Shown here one piece after another: positions 44,001-64,000 of a stretch of DNA of 64,000 nt (position 1 is the first letter of the stretch; each line of letters starts with the position of its first letter). Below the pieces are notes generated by a model. That model searched no databases, had not been told where the DNA came from, and saw only the letters and a program-made list of their open reading frames with translations. This stretch comes from Diplonema papillatum (taxonomy: Eukaryota; Euglenozoa; Diplonemea; Diplonemida; Diplonemidae): contig JAPJBO010000032.1 of NCBI GenBank assembly GCA_030068145.1, positions 124,001-188,000 on the forward strand, given 5' to 3'. The position numbers and the translations under genes were made by a program.

Positions 44001-44764
44001 AGTCGAAGCACGTTCTTGCAATCCCCCCTGCACTCACGAGCGACACACGACAAGAAGAACGAGGTGCAGCACCACGGTGAACAACCGTAAAACTTCGTGC
44101 TAGCGTCAACCGTGCATGTCCGAACACCAAGATTTTACTCCCCGAGCACTTCTGTATCTCGAAACACTCACTGCTTATCACCGCTCCTGCAGGAACAATT
44201 CGAAGTGCGTCCAGAGGAACGGCACCTGCTGCGTGACACGACGAACCAGTGCAACAAAGCAAAGGCGGAACTCAACACGATTGAGACCCGCGTCGACGGC
44301 AAAGACGGCTACCGGAGAAAGCTAGTCGACGAGATCGTCGACATGCGCCACCTCCTCAACGAAAAGCTGCAAGAAGAAGACGGTCTCGTCGCGCAGCTGG
44401 AGCAGCTGCTGGCAGACCTGGGTACGCCATTTTATTTCTTGCGGTCGTTTGTTGCTTTGCATTTCTTCCATTGGGTCCAGGAGTCATGAACAAATTCTCG
44501 CGTTGATGCGCTGACGTATTGCCCCGACGGGTGGCATTTTCTTCAAGCCGGACCATCCCTATCGCCTATCCCCTACTCGCCTGGAACTGCATCGAATCGC
44601 CTGCGCAGTTTGTGCGCAGTCTCCAGGTCGCAGGGTAGCTACCGCCCACCCATAGCGCTTCGCGTTTGCCATTTGAACGTAGAACTATAGTATTGTTTTG
44701 TCCTTCCAAATCTCCAGGTTGGAGGTTCAAGGCAGGACATCGGCTCGGGTGGAGGCGAAGATGA
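41061..44764 (+). CDS. Coiled-coil protein, six exons
   Basis: Exons 41061-41388, 42412-42661, 42925-43141, 43420-43545, 44193-44421 and, less certainly, 44718-44764 join with matching phases at GT-AG borders and encode about 398 residues. Nearly the whole product is predicted coiled coil by heptad appearance: VRLKNELLYLAQKQRARIDR, DTDKVELRKKIQRALDCLVV, IMTDHLTEMKQKTNDLHDTF, DGYRRKLVDEIVDMRHLLNE. There is no signal peptide, motor or membrane segment. Such proteins are often cytoskeletal or axonemal, but I recognise no specific family. The last exon is a guess: it has a good pyrimidine tract and gives a short basic tail. Without it the frame reads through to a TGA at 44487. The introns carry repeat H, repeat E and most of a repeat A copy. 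The next gene begins about 170 bp downstream in the same direction. Confidence 0.75.
41640..41990 (+). repeat. Repeat H, copy in intron 1 of the coiled-coil gene
   Basis: Shares CCAAAGTGTGGTATTGGGGG, CTGACCGCCCACCGTGGTGA and AGTGTGACACGTAGCGTC with 46320-46500, each with long A/T and C/G runs. Homopolymer-rich and non-coding. Confidence 0.7.
42160..42310 (+). repeat. Repeat E, copy in intron 1 of the coiled-coil gene
   Basis: Landmarks GACTAAAGAGACAAGCGCAG, TGATCAGAATTCCTCACC, GTGGGAAACGACCAACCGG and GTCTTTGTCTTTTTTGCCCG, matching 25740-25890 throughout. Confidence 0.7.
43733..44030 (+). repeat. Dispersed repeat A, copy in intron 4 of the coiled-coil gene
   Basis: Matches 1125-1492 in order: TTTGCCACCGTAAAAAGCAA, CTCAGACACAGTAGTAGCGG, ATGGGTGGTCCTGGC, GATGATGGTCCGCCTTATG and GCACGTTCTTGCAATCCCCC. 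It carries deletions of 10-40 bp relative to the long copy. Confidence 0.75.
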
Positions 44765-44931
44765 GAATGTTTTGCTCCAGTGCGATGTTCTAGCGGGTCA
44801 CAAGTGCTCGATTGAGTGGAGTATTTCAAACTGTTTCGTGAGACGTACTGACAACCTTCAGCGGTGCAGGCTCTCCGAGTCAGCGCTCTTGTTTCCCTGC
44901 TTCCATTTTTCGATAGGTTCTCCTTGTCAGG

Positions 44932-47900
44932 ATGTTTGCTCAATACCACAAGACAACAACCTGGCAAACTACAGGCGAGGACGTCGGGCACGTGCGCGGT
45001 CTGGTCGACAAACGTGGGTTCGACGACTACGCATCATCCGACTCTGAACCGGATGAGTTCGGCTTCATCCGGCTCGATGAAGAAGGCGCGCACGACGTCG
45101 AGATCATCACGACCTCCCTTGACTTCTCTGCGGCCGACCCGGTCGGTAGTGAGGCGGTGCAGCGCTTTGGCAACCGGCAGCAGGGCCCCCTGCGGGCATT
45201 CGCCGAAGCCAGGGCTGCGCAGCTGGCCGGTAAACCGCTGAGGCGCCTAAGCGAGCGGACCCCTCGCAACCGGGACCCCACCGTTGAGCGAGCTTTGATG
45301 CTCACGCAGCACCATGCCGCCGAGGAGGTTGCCGCCAACATCAGGTACGACTTCTCGCTCTCTTCCGGCAAGCTTGCGAGGCGGCAAGCTTGCGAGGGAA
45401 TTTTACAGAAAGAGTGGCTCCGCACACAGCAGCAGTTGAATTATGCTCCCCTCTCCCCGGGCCCCAGGCAAAAAGGTGGGACTTCAGGACCTCCGATTAT
45501 ACAAAAAGAGAGGAATATGAGACGATGCCAGGGGTTTGGGCAGAAATATTCTGGCAAGTATGCTGTGCATGTGGGGTGTGCGACGTCTGAGGCGAAACGG
45601 GGTTCTATGCTCAAAAAAAAGGCCCCCCCACTCAGCCTCAGAATACGGGTTCTGGAGGGTAACAAAGTCCATCTTAAAAGAAGGTGTCACAGGATAAGCC
45701 GGCAGCCGCTGCTCAATGGCTTCATCACGTGGAGATTACCTCCCTCAGGGGACACACCACCGAGCTACGTTTTCATCCACACTGAACTCCGCAATCGGGC
45801 CTCGATACTTACGCCGCGCGTCCCGACTAGAGCTCGTGCGCCTGTACGTGCCGGGGGAAGCTAGCCTTTTAGGAGTGAACAGGATCGTTAGGGATGCAGC
45901 TCTAGGGACTAGGGATGGACCTGATAGACCGTGGTGGACCGTGATCCACTGTGATAAACAGCGGCAGGCACTTCGATGCAGTTTCAAGAGAAGGGACGGA
46001 CCGGCTCAATTTAGATATTACACACGAAAGCGAATTGCGCACACGTAGTGCTCGAGAGACACGATTGTCGGAAAACACTATGGCCGAGCTTGTCGTCGAA
46101 AAACATAGCTCGCCGTTCCTCGTCGATCATCGCAGGGTCAAAAAAAAAGGAAGGGTCGATTTCAATGACAGATTGGCATGCTTTGCTAGCGTCTAGTCAA
46201 GCTCTACGACCGCCTCAGAAACTTCTGGGCAGGTTTCATAATATCCGGGCGCCGAGTATTTCTTTGGGGTTAGCCCAACGCAACCGTGGGAATCCAACGG
46301 TTGAAGACGAAGAACGTGCGTAGTAGGGGGGGGGGAATTTTCAAAGTGTGGTTTTTGGGGTATTTGGGCCAAAAAAAAAATTTTTTTTTTTTCTGACCAG
46401 CCACCGTGGTGACCACCTTAAAGAGTGACAGGTAGCGTCCCCCCTCAACAGTGAAAATAGCCTGTATAGGGGGGTGGGGGGGGGTCAGGTCAGATTCTGC
46501 CAACGACTCCGCAATCTGGCCGCTTAGGGCCACCCCTGGGGGGGGGGACCGGTCTCAGTGCCATGGGAGGTCACGAAGTCCGACCCCTACGGGCTAGGCA
46601 CAGGTGACGGGAGTGCGTTTGGACCCGGAGACAAAAATTGAGGCTGTTCTCTTAACCCGAGAAGGAATAATCAAAACGAAGTTCTTAGCGGTTCTCTTTT
46701 GAGTTTCGTTCTGAGGCCTCGTTGCGGGGGATCAATAGGGACTGCCTGGGTCGTACGTACTCCTACGTCAGAGGTGAAATTCTTAGATCGTAGGAAGACG
46801 AACTTCTGCGAAAGCGTTTGACAAGATGTCTTGGCTAAAACTGGTGGGCAGGCTAAAACTAGTAAAAACCGTATTAACGCGGAGAGAGCGACAGGGACAT
46901 GGAAGTTTGTTCCCGGCACACATCTCAACCCGACAGATCGCGGCAAGAAGCAGCAAAAGCAGGCCGATACGACGCGCGCATGAACATTGTGCTGCCCGAC
47001 CCGCAGCAAGTCGCTCGCAACGCCGCGTTGCACGAGCAAGTCGAGCTGTGGAAGGAGCAGCAGCGAGGGACTGCCCGGTACCGCCTCGGCAGGGAGTCCC
47101 AGCCCCAGCTGCCTCAGAGTATGCCCCGCTCCCGTCATCTTTTTTTCTGAGAAAACGCGAAGAATACAAACACGTTTTTTTTTGTGTTAACAATGCATTG
47201 TTGGTACTAGTAGTTAGTAGTTGGCAGCGTACTAAAAGCAACTCACCAAATCAGGTGAAAACCCGCTAGTGCGCACAAACAAACGGGAGCGCCATACTAA
47301 TTTTTTTAAGCCACATGCAATGCGTGAGGAAACTGAACCGCCCAAGTAGGATCTTCTGATCATGATCATTTGCCAAATTTGCCACCTGAAACCACATCCA
47401 GGACTTGGGCTCAGGGTAGTGCGGTCAACGAAAACTCTAGTTTCCCTTTCTGCTTTCTCCTACTCTCGCGGTGTACGGTTTCCATCTGTCTTGTAAAGAG
47501 CTGCATCTCAACTATCCCGCTTGCGCCCCCGCGCCAAGCCACCCGCGCATCACTGCCCCAAGCTTCTCGGTGGCAGCTGAGCGTGTGTGCAGTCCTCAAC
47601 GATCCGAGGTCGTATGCCACCGGGTAAATCTCTTGCCGGCCCATGCTCTCAAATGAGGGATATTCTGATCAGAAACCGTTTGGTATCCTGAGCTGAGAGG
47701 AAAACCGCCAGCCGTAGTAGAGTAGGCCTGACCAGCAAGCGCCAAAACCGCAGGTTCCCAGCCATCGCCGGCTCTCCACGACGCGACGGACGCATCGCTG
47801 CTGGCCGGGTCTCAAGAGGACATTGCCGTGCAGTACTTACAGCGAATGGTCCGCGGGTTTACGGCGAACATGTTCTTCAACGGTCCTGCCGGTCCGTACG

Positions 47901-48328
47901 CCAGGCAGCTGTTCATGACAAAGGACTTGCGGAGGCTCGCATGGCGGAAGCCGGGGGCAGAGCCGGACGGGTTCGACGACGAGTTCATCAACATTGCGGA
48001 CATCAGGACCGTGATTACGGGACACCGCACGGACGTGTTCAAGCAGCACTTAGAAAAGAACGCGGGCCAACTGCGGGAGTCGTGCGCGCTGTCGATAACT
48101 ACCCTGCAGCAGACGTCCCTCGACTTGGAGCTGGACACCGCCGACGAACGGGACTACTGGGTGCAGATCCTCACGACCACCGCCACCGAGATGAAGCCCG
48201 ACGGGATCATCGCCACGATTACTGCCACGGGCAACGTCAAAGTGATCGACTCGTCGCATCCGGACCAACGTTCCACAGCAGACGAGCCGTTTGACCGTGA
48301 CCAAATCGTGGTCAAGTACGTGGCGTGA
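44932..48328 (+). CDS. Three-exon protein with C-terminal PH-like domain
   Basis: Exons 44932-45344, 46937-47118 and 47754-48328 join at GT-AG sites with exact phase and give 389 residues. The start is an ATG one base after TTCTCCTTGTCAG, which looks like a splice acceptor and could be a trans-splice site with a very short leader. The N-terminal third is acidic and polar (DYASSDSEPDEFGFIRLDEE), the middle helical (AALHEQVELWKEQQRGTARY). Residues of about 235-345 fit a PH-like fold close to the phospholipase C type: FMTKDLRRLAWRKPG, then INIADIRTVITGHRTDVF and LDLELDTADERDYWVQIL with the conserved Trp in the last helix. PH domains bind phosphoinositides or protein partners. The coiled-coil gene upstream is a separate gene because its donor phase fits neither available acceptor here. 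Intron 1 contains repeat H and an SSU rRNA fragment. Confidence 0.78.
46320..46500 (+). repeat. Repeat H, copy in intron 1 of the PH-like gene
   Basis: Matches 41760-41930 (CAAAGTGTGGTTTTTGGGG, CTGACCAGCCACCGTGGTGA, GAGTGACAGGTAGCGTCCCC) with a longer A/T run and a rearranged C/G run. Confidence 0.7.
46658..46835 (+). rRNA. SSU rRNA fragment (just 3' of V4), inside an intron
   Basis: Contains GTCAGAGGTGAAATTCTTAG, ATCGTAGGAAGACGAACTTC and TGCGAAAGCGTTTGACAAG, a universal eukaryotic SSU segment in correct order, preceded by the weaker-conserved GGAATAATCAAAACGAAG stretch. It continues the rRNA about where the fragment at 39655-40005 stops. It lies in intron 1 of the PH-like gene in the same orientation as that gene, ending about 100 bp before the exon 2 acceptor. 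Confidence 0.9.
47305..47480 (+). repeat. Repeat F, longest copy, in intron 2 of the PH-like gene
   Basis: GTGAGGAAACTGAACCGCCC, TTCTGATCATGATCATTTGC, GCCACCTGAAACCACATCC and GGTCAACGAAAACTCTAG. It joins the parts seen separately at 36310-36430 and 30340-30470. Confidence 0.7.
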
Positions 48329-49707
48329 TTCCAAGGTGAAGCTCGCCGATAATCAGCCATCGCACCTTTTTTAGACGTCAGTCCACCGACGAAGGTCCTC
48401 ACCAGCTTTGATCTGGGTCCGTAGGCGACAGTGGTTGAGCCGGTAGACGCCCACCTGACCCCATTGCACTGCGGTGGAGTCGCCGGGATGGGTTTGAGGT
48501 TAGAATGCAAAGGACTTCTAGCTACAATCTGAATGAGTCAAACAGGCGGCGACCGACCACCCCGCGCTCGTCATAGAAAGCGGCGAGCAACTCTTGATGC
48601 AGCACCAGGGGATCGGGCACGGCCTCACCAAGGCTTGAATGGCCCGCATCGTTGTGTGGCAGCCCTGCAATTTGTTCTTCGCACCTCCCTTCTGCTCCCT
48701 ATACCCCCTCCCCTTAGATTCCCCAACGACACAAATAGTATAAAGCGCTTCTGTTAAGTACCAAAGAGAACGTCGTGAGCTAGAAAAATAAAGAGAGCAA
48801 GGGCCCGCAAAAAGAAAAGGAATAGTAAAGCAAACAAGCAACCCAAACCAACAACAAAAGTAGCCAGGGTGTGGATTGTCGGCCGCGCTGAAAGCAGCAA
48901 CTGAAAGCCTGCAGCAAAATAAACCCGAGCTGCTCGTCCCGCGGGATGCAACGAAAGCACATCGAAGAAATATGCCAACCACAATAAGTGCGCACGAGTT
49001 GCATGGAGGGTTGTTGTTTCTTTTTTGCTGTGTCGCTTCTTCGTTCGTTTTTTTTTTCTCCCGCCGCTAGATGAAACGAAACACATAGCGTGGGGTAGGT
49101 GCCGGCAAAAAAGACTCGAAGAAGAAGCGACTTGCCGAGGGCCATCTGCATCGCGCGCATGGACGCGACCAGCACCGGGCTCAAACACAGCGTGTTAGAA
49201 ACTCAGAACCGACTCGTGAAAGCAGGGCTTACGCTCCGTTTTCGGTCTCAGAGAAAATACGTGTGGTCCACATGTGGACGCTCAAGGTTCGAGGGAAAAT
49301 ACTCGGGCCAAGAAGTGCCCTCGGGACAAAAAGGGGTATATTTTGTGGTGATAGCACAGTTGCCACAACCCCCGTCCGCTGTGGTTAACCGTCCCACGGG
49401 CTCGTGTTCAGCGCAAGCTCTAGCCGACCTGCGGCCTTGCAGTACCGCCGGCCACGTGAAGCTTTTTCTTCTCGTGTAGCGGCCAGATCCAGCTGCCGCC
49501 CCATCTTCTCCCTCAAAATAGCGAATTATTCGTGTGCGGGGGAGAATTCCGACTCATTTTATGTGTCGAGCAAATGAAATTTACCACAATCCGATCGACG
49601 GCAGCGTACTATTCTCCCTGCCGTTAGATCAAGAAAACAGGTGCAGTGAGTGCGCACAAACTAGCCACGACAACGAAAAAGGCTGGGGGTCGCCAAAGGT
49701 GAGGCGG

Positions 49708-49742
<35 letters not shown>

Positions 49743-49745
49743 GGG
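48329..49745. other. Spacer without a supported gene
   Basis: Some frames are open (49099-49479 plus; 48754-49188 minus) but none shows a family or clear codon bias. The stretch from the ATG at 49159 (MDATSTGLKHSVLETQNRLV) could be a 5' exon of the TPPP gene, but I see no proof. A GT microsatellite (49711-49740) ends six bases before the TPPP start codon. Confidence 0.4.
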
Positions 49746-50888
49746 ATGTCGCAAGTGCTCCTAGATGTGTACACAGCTTTCTGCCTGTTCGGGGCCGGGC
49801 GCAACGGGGCGCGGAGCAGGAGGGGCGATGTGGACGGGACGAAGCTGGAGCTGGACTCGGCGCACTTCATGAAACTGTGCCGCGACTGCGACCTGCTGAG
49901 CGACGAGTTCACGAAGACCGACGCCGACCTGCTGTTCTCCAAGGCGGTGTCCAACCGGAGGAGGCGCGCGACGTGGGGTGAGTTCGTCTACATGTTCGCG
50001 GAGATCGCGGAGCGCCGCAGGCTCGCGCCCGAAGAGCTCGAAATCGTGACCCTCCGCGCGGGCGCACGGCCGAAGCACACCACCTCCACGTCCGACGACA
50101 GGCCGCCCGAACCCGAGACCTTCGCCAGGACCCGCAGCAGCAGCGCAACCGGCACATCCAACCGGGCGCCGCCGCGAAGCAGCCTGCCGAGGCCCCAGCG
50201 GACCCCCCGTGCCAGGACCGGGTCGTTCTCGACGCCGCTGACGGGGGAGGACCTGCCGGCTGCCATCGGGAGGGTGCTGCCGTGGGAGTCGCCGAACTGG
50301 GCGGTGGCCCCGCGGCTGCTGCCGTCCGGCGCGGGCAAGCGGCACCCCGTCGGCTGGAAGCCGGGCGGCGTCGCGACGCTCGACGACGCCGTGCCGCACC
50401 AGCCGCCGGCCAACCTGCCGGAGGCGCGGCCCAACGAGGCGGCGCTGAAGGTGCACCGCGACGCGACCAAGCGGCAGCGGGGCCGGCGGGCCGCGCCGTT
50501 CGCGGCGCTCGACCCCAACACGATGCGGCCGCGCTCCCGCGCCTCGAGCATCGTCTCGCTCGGCAAACCCGCCGCGTTCGGCAGCAGCTGCGGCAGCCGG
50601 AGGCAGTCGATGGGCACCTCCTCCGAACCCTGCACCTTCCCGTCGTCGTATCGGTCTGCGTCGCACCAGAGCCGAGCGGGAGGCCTGCGGCAGCCCTGCG
50701 AGGAGCTGCCGACCTTCGCGCAGAAGCAGCTGCGCAACGTTGTCACGACGGAGATGGTCAGGAGCAAGTATCCGACCGGCAGCTACACCGAGCCGCTTCG
50801 CGGCACCCGTTTGCCGAAGCAGATAGGCCGCGTGCTTCCTTGGGAGTCGCCCAACTGGCTCGCATTGCCCCGGGCGCCTGCTTGTTGA
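49746..50888 (+). CDS. TPPP/p25-alpha domain protein with disordered repeat-containing tail
   Basis: 380 codons from the ATG just after a GT microsatellite. The p25-alpha domain covers about residues 8-95: LDVYTAFCLFGAG, LDSAHFMKLCRDCDLLSDEF, KTDADLLFSKAVSNRRRRAT, WGEFVYMFAEIAERR. It shows the family's spaced K-L-C-x-D-C and D-x-D-x-x-F-S-K motifs. TPPP proteins bind and bundle microtubules, and in flagellates are usually linked to the flagellum. The rest is Arg/Pro/Ser-rich and probably disordered; it repeats a motif IGRVLPWESPNW (about residues 175 and 365). The length exceeds animal TPPP (about 170-220 residues) because of this tail. The stop falls inside a repeat unit that continues in the DNA downstream, so the tail length may vary between alleles. 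A microsatellite against the start could be the end of an intron. Confidence 0.85.
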   Translation: MSQVLLDVYTAFCLFGAGRNGARSRRGDVDGTKLELDSAHFMKLCRDCDLLSDEFTKTDADLLFSKAVSNRRRRATWGEFVYMFAEIAERRRLAPEELEIVTLRAGARPKHTTSTSDDRPPEPETFARTRSSSATGTSNRAPPRSSLPRPQRTPRARTGSFSTPLTGEDLPAAIGRVLPWESPNWAVAPRLLPSGAGKRHPVGWKPGGVATLDDAVPHQPPANLPEARPNEAALKVHRDATKRQRGRRAAPFAALDPNTMRPRSRASSIVSLGKPAAFGSSCGSRRQSMGTSSEPCTFPSSYRSASHQSRAGGLRQPCEELPTFAQKQLRNVVTTEMVRSKYPTGSYTEPLRGTRLPKQIGRVLPWESPNWLALPRAPAC

Positions 50889-51640
50889 GGCGGGCAATCA
50901 GCAACGCGGTACCCACATCCGGCAGACTGGCGGGGGCTTTTCGCGCAGAAAGCAACTGTGCAACGCCGTGTCAACAGAGGCGGGCGGTCACGAAATAGTC
51001 CGACAGATCCGCTTCGCGGCGCCCGTTTGCCGAAGCAGATAGGTCGCGTGCTTCCTTGCGAGTCGCCCAACTGGCTCGCATTGCCCCGGGCGCCTGCTTG
51101 TTGAGGCGGGCAATCCCACATCCCGCAGACTGGCGGGGGCTTTTCGCGCAGAAAGCAACTGTGCAACGCCGTGTCAACAGAGGCGGGCGGTCAGGGAATA
51201 GTCCGACAGATCCGCTTCGCGGCGCCCGTTTGCCAAAGCAGATAGGTCGCGTGCTTCCTGGGGAGTCGCCGAACTGGGCAGTAGCCCCGGCGGCTGTTGC
51301 CGTCCGGCGCGGGCAGGCGGCACCCCGTCGGCTGGAAGCCGGGCGGCGTCTGGACGCTCGACGAAGCCGTGCAGGCCAACCTGCCGGAGGCGCGCCCCAA
51401 CGAGGCGGCGCTGAAGGCGCACCGCGACGCGACCAAGCGGCAGCGGAGCCGGTGGGCCGCGCTCGACCCCAACGCGACGCGGCCGCGCTCCCGCGCCTCG
51501 AGCATCGTCTCACTCGGCAAACCCGCCGCGTTCGGCAGCAGCTGCGGCAGCCGGAGGCAGTCGATGGGCACCTTCCCGTCGTCGTGTCGGTCTGCGTCAC
51601 ACCAGGGCCGAGCGGGGGGGCCGAGCGGGGGACCTCCGGC
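50889..51640 (+). repeat. Degenerate tandem copies of the TPPP tail
   Basis: A unit of about 190-230 bp (landmarks GGCGGGGGCTTTTCGCGCAG, AAGCAACTGTGCAACGCCG, GCCCGTTTGCCGAAGCAGAT, CGTGCTTCCT) occurs about two and a half times between 50780 and 51270. After it, 51249-51620 repeats the larger tail segment 50260-50690 (CCGTCCGGCGCGGGCA, CGTCGGCTGGAAGCCGGGCG, CTCGAGCATCGTCTC) with small deletions that break the frame. These are non-functional copies of the TPPP 3' part, made by local tandem duplication. Confidence 0.8.
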
Positions 51641-52344
51641 AGGCCTGCGGGGAGCCGCCTTGGGAGGAGTCGTCTGGCCTAACTCGTTTCGCCCGCTTGA
51701 TGCAGAGAACAGACAAGAATGCGAAGCTACACCGAGCCGCGTCGCGTGCTTCAATCAGAGTTGCCCAAACCCTGCCGTGCCATCTTAAGGAAATCACCCA
51801 AACGATCTTGCGCCTTCCTTCGTTTTCCTTTCTTGTATTTGTTCAGATGGATTGAGATATAGAGATTTAGACACCTGCAACTTCCGATGGCAGCACACGC
51901 AAGGATCCACGTGCGGCAGGATCCCCTTTTTGTTAACCCTCTCAACTTGTTGTCGGGACGTCGTGTCGAAGCGTTCGGAGAATCCGAAATCATAGTTGAG
52001 GATTGCCAGGCGCACAAACAAAAATAAATCAATGGATTGTCAACTCGAAGAGATTGTTGGGTGCGAGGTCTACGCCGTATGTAGTTGACCGGAACGGAAC
52101 ATGCAAAGGTCGTGCGAAATATCGCAGCAGTACCGTTTAGCCCCCTTCCCCCCCCCCCCCCCCCCCCCTTCTCGACCCCTCCTTGTTAGACTTAGAGCTC
52201 TCGTTGTTCTTCATCTCTTTACTTTCGCCTTTTGCGGGCACCCGCCGGAGCCGCTTCTGCTGCTACGTCTAGAGATCGGACCACTGTGAAGTTTCGGCAT
52301 ACCGCTAGTGCCCTCACGGCTGACGCTGCCATTTTATGCTGATG

Positions 52345-52480
52345 ATGCCCTGCACACAGCACTCCGCCAATAAATGCGGCTGCGCGGAGACCATGCGCAT
52401 CCAGGTCGACCACCGAGGGTGCTGCGCATATTGTCAGCCGGTGTGCCCAAACAGGCTTGTCAATGTTGAACCACAAAAGG
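52345..52480 (+). rRNA. Diverged SSU rRNA-like fragment (V4 side)
   Basis: Aligns by eye with about 39893-40000: CATGCGCATCCAGGTCGACC against CATACGCATACGGGTCGACC, then a short variable part, then CGGTGTGCCCAAACAGGC against CAGCGTGCCCAAAGCAGGC. Identity is modest (roughly 65-70%), so this is an old pseudogene fragment. Confidence 0.5.
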
Positions 52481-52594
52481 TGGTCAAGTGTCTGAAGAGG
52501 AACCTAGGTCCCGGCGCGGGTACGGGGCGGTGACTAAATACTACTAGACAACTACTGCCGCAAATGGCATTCCTCGGCGTATCGACGAGTCAGC

Positions 52595-52790
52595 AACTGT
52601 TATGGATGGTCCTGGTTGTGGCGCGCGTGAACACCCCGGCGCACACCGCTGCCCCGACTGCAGGTACTCAGGTTCCGCGCTGATGATTGCCAGTCCGCCC
52701 TGGGCGTCCGTGGAACTGTGAAGACAGGACCCGTGCAGTGTTGAGCACGTAAACCATTCCGAGCACGTTCCGGACACAAAAAATATGGGC
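52595..52790 (+). repeat. Dispersed repeat A, partial copy
   Basis: GGATGGTCCTGGTTGTG, CAGGTACTCAGGTTCCGCGC, GGACCCGTGCAGTGTTGAGC and CCATTCCGAGCACGTTC match 1285-1480. It ends where the sequence turns to TGGGCTGAACC. Confidence 0.7.
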
Positions 52791-53109
52791 TGAACCTGTT
52801 TTTCTCGGCGTGATCCAGTTCCAGACGCACGACAGGTTCGCCCACTCGCAGGACACCAAAGCTGCTCCGTACTACTTGAACACCGTGGGTGGGAATACGT
52901 TTCCGTTGAAGCCGACGAAGAGAGACGCTGATGGATACATGCGATCGGTGACGATGCACTGTCGCAGGTTTACGGCTCAAAGCATCCGCAGAATAACACG
53001 AAAAAACCTCTAGGCAAAACCTCGTTTTCACATTTCTCCACTGGGGTTTATGCGTCAACATTCCTCAAAACACAGTAGAGGGAGGTAGGGGGGTGCTGCG
53101 GGCGGCACG

Positions 53110-64000
<10,891 letters not shown>

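Larger units (their letters stand above)
51641..53109. other. Spacer with repeat A copy and rRNA-like fragment
   Basis: A poly-C tract of about 21 lies at 52147-52169, a diverged SSU rRNA-like fragment at 52345-52480, a repeat A copy at 52595-52790 and a short repeat at 52983-53035 that also occurs at 42737 and 59995. No coding region is supported. Confidence 0.5.

Noticed and set aside
41061..48328. Coiled-coil gene and PH-like gene as a single transcript
   Set aside because: The donor after exon 5 is phase 1. The two usable acceptors before the PH-like gene's first exon need phase 0 or phase 2, and an ATG follows directly.

Overview
This window is nuclear DNA of a eukaryote, most probably a free-living protist. 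The coding exons are very GC-rich with strong G/C third positions. The genes contain GT-AG introns that can be joined with matching phase. Fragments of eukaryotic small-subunit (SSU) rRNA are present, and the rest is AT-richer DNA crowded with dispersed repeats and non-LTR retrotransposons. The gene content (TPPP/p25-alpha, Costars, PH-like and coiled-coil proteins) fits a flagellate. The gene style and the rRNA fragments make a euglenozoan such as a diplonemid my best guess, but that is inference.

Host genes, left to right: a class III PLP aminotransferase-like gene with one intron (3586-5430); a gene with a CCCH-like segment and an NTF2/SnoaL-like domain (8554-9558), whose 3' end is duplicated downstream; a small Costars protein (11704-11928); two members of an unrecognised paralogous family (21528-22469 and 25915-27005); a six-exon coiled-coil gene (41061-44764); a three-exon gene ending in a PH-like domain (44932-48328); a TPPP/p25-alpha gene with degenerate repeats behind it (49746-51640); and a large gene whose two visible exons (53110-53522 and 61787 to the window end) flank an 8.3 kb intron.

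Mobile DNA dominates the rest. A decayed APE-RT-RNase H LINE (about 15919-20955) lies among three truncated 5' copies of the unknown-family gene; the complete copy follows. A second LINE (53689-61106, minus strand) appears intact. Its 1988-codon ORF2 carries an OTU cysteine protease, an APE endonuclease, reverse transcriptase with YVDD, a CCHC finger, an archaeal/plant-like RNase H and a novel Cys/His-rich tail. It sits antisense in the 8.3 kb intron and is flanked on both sides by a GT microsatellite followed by TTGCG, apparently its target duplication. In both LINEs, ORF1 and ORF2 share one reading frame and are separated only by stop codons.

Four SSU rRNA fragments (about 10294, 39655, 46658 and a diverged one at 52345), two short inverted-repeat elements and at least ten dispersed repeat families fill the intergenic and intronic space. 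The stretches 1-3585, 6077-8553, 11929-15280, 22593-25914, 27006-32724 and 33973-41060 hold mostly such repeats. No tRNA gene, CRISPR array or bacterial-type operon was found.
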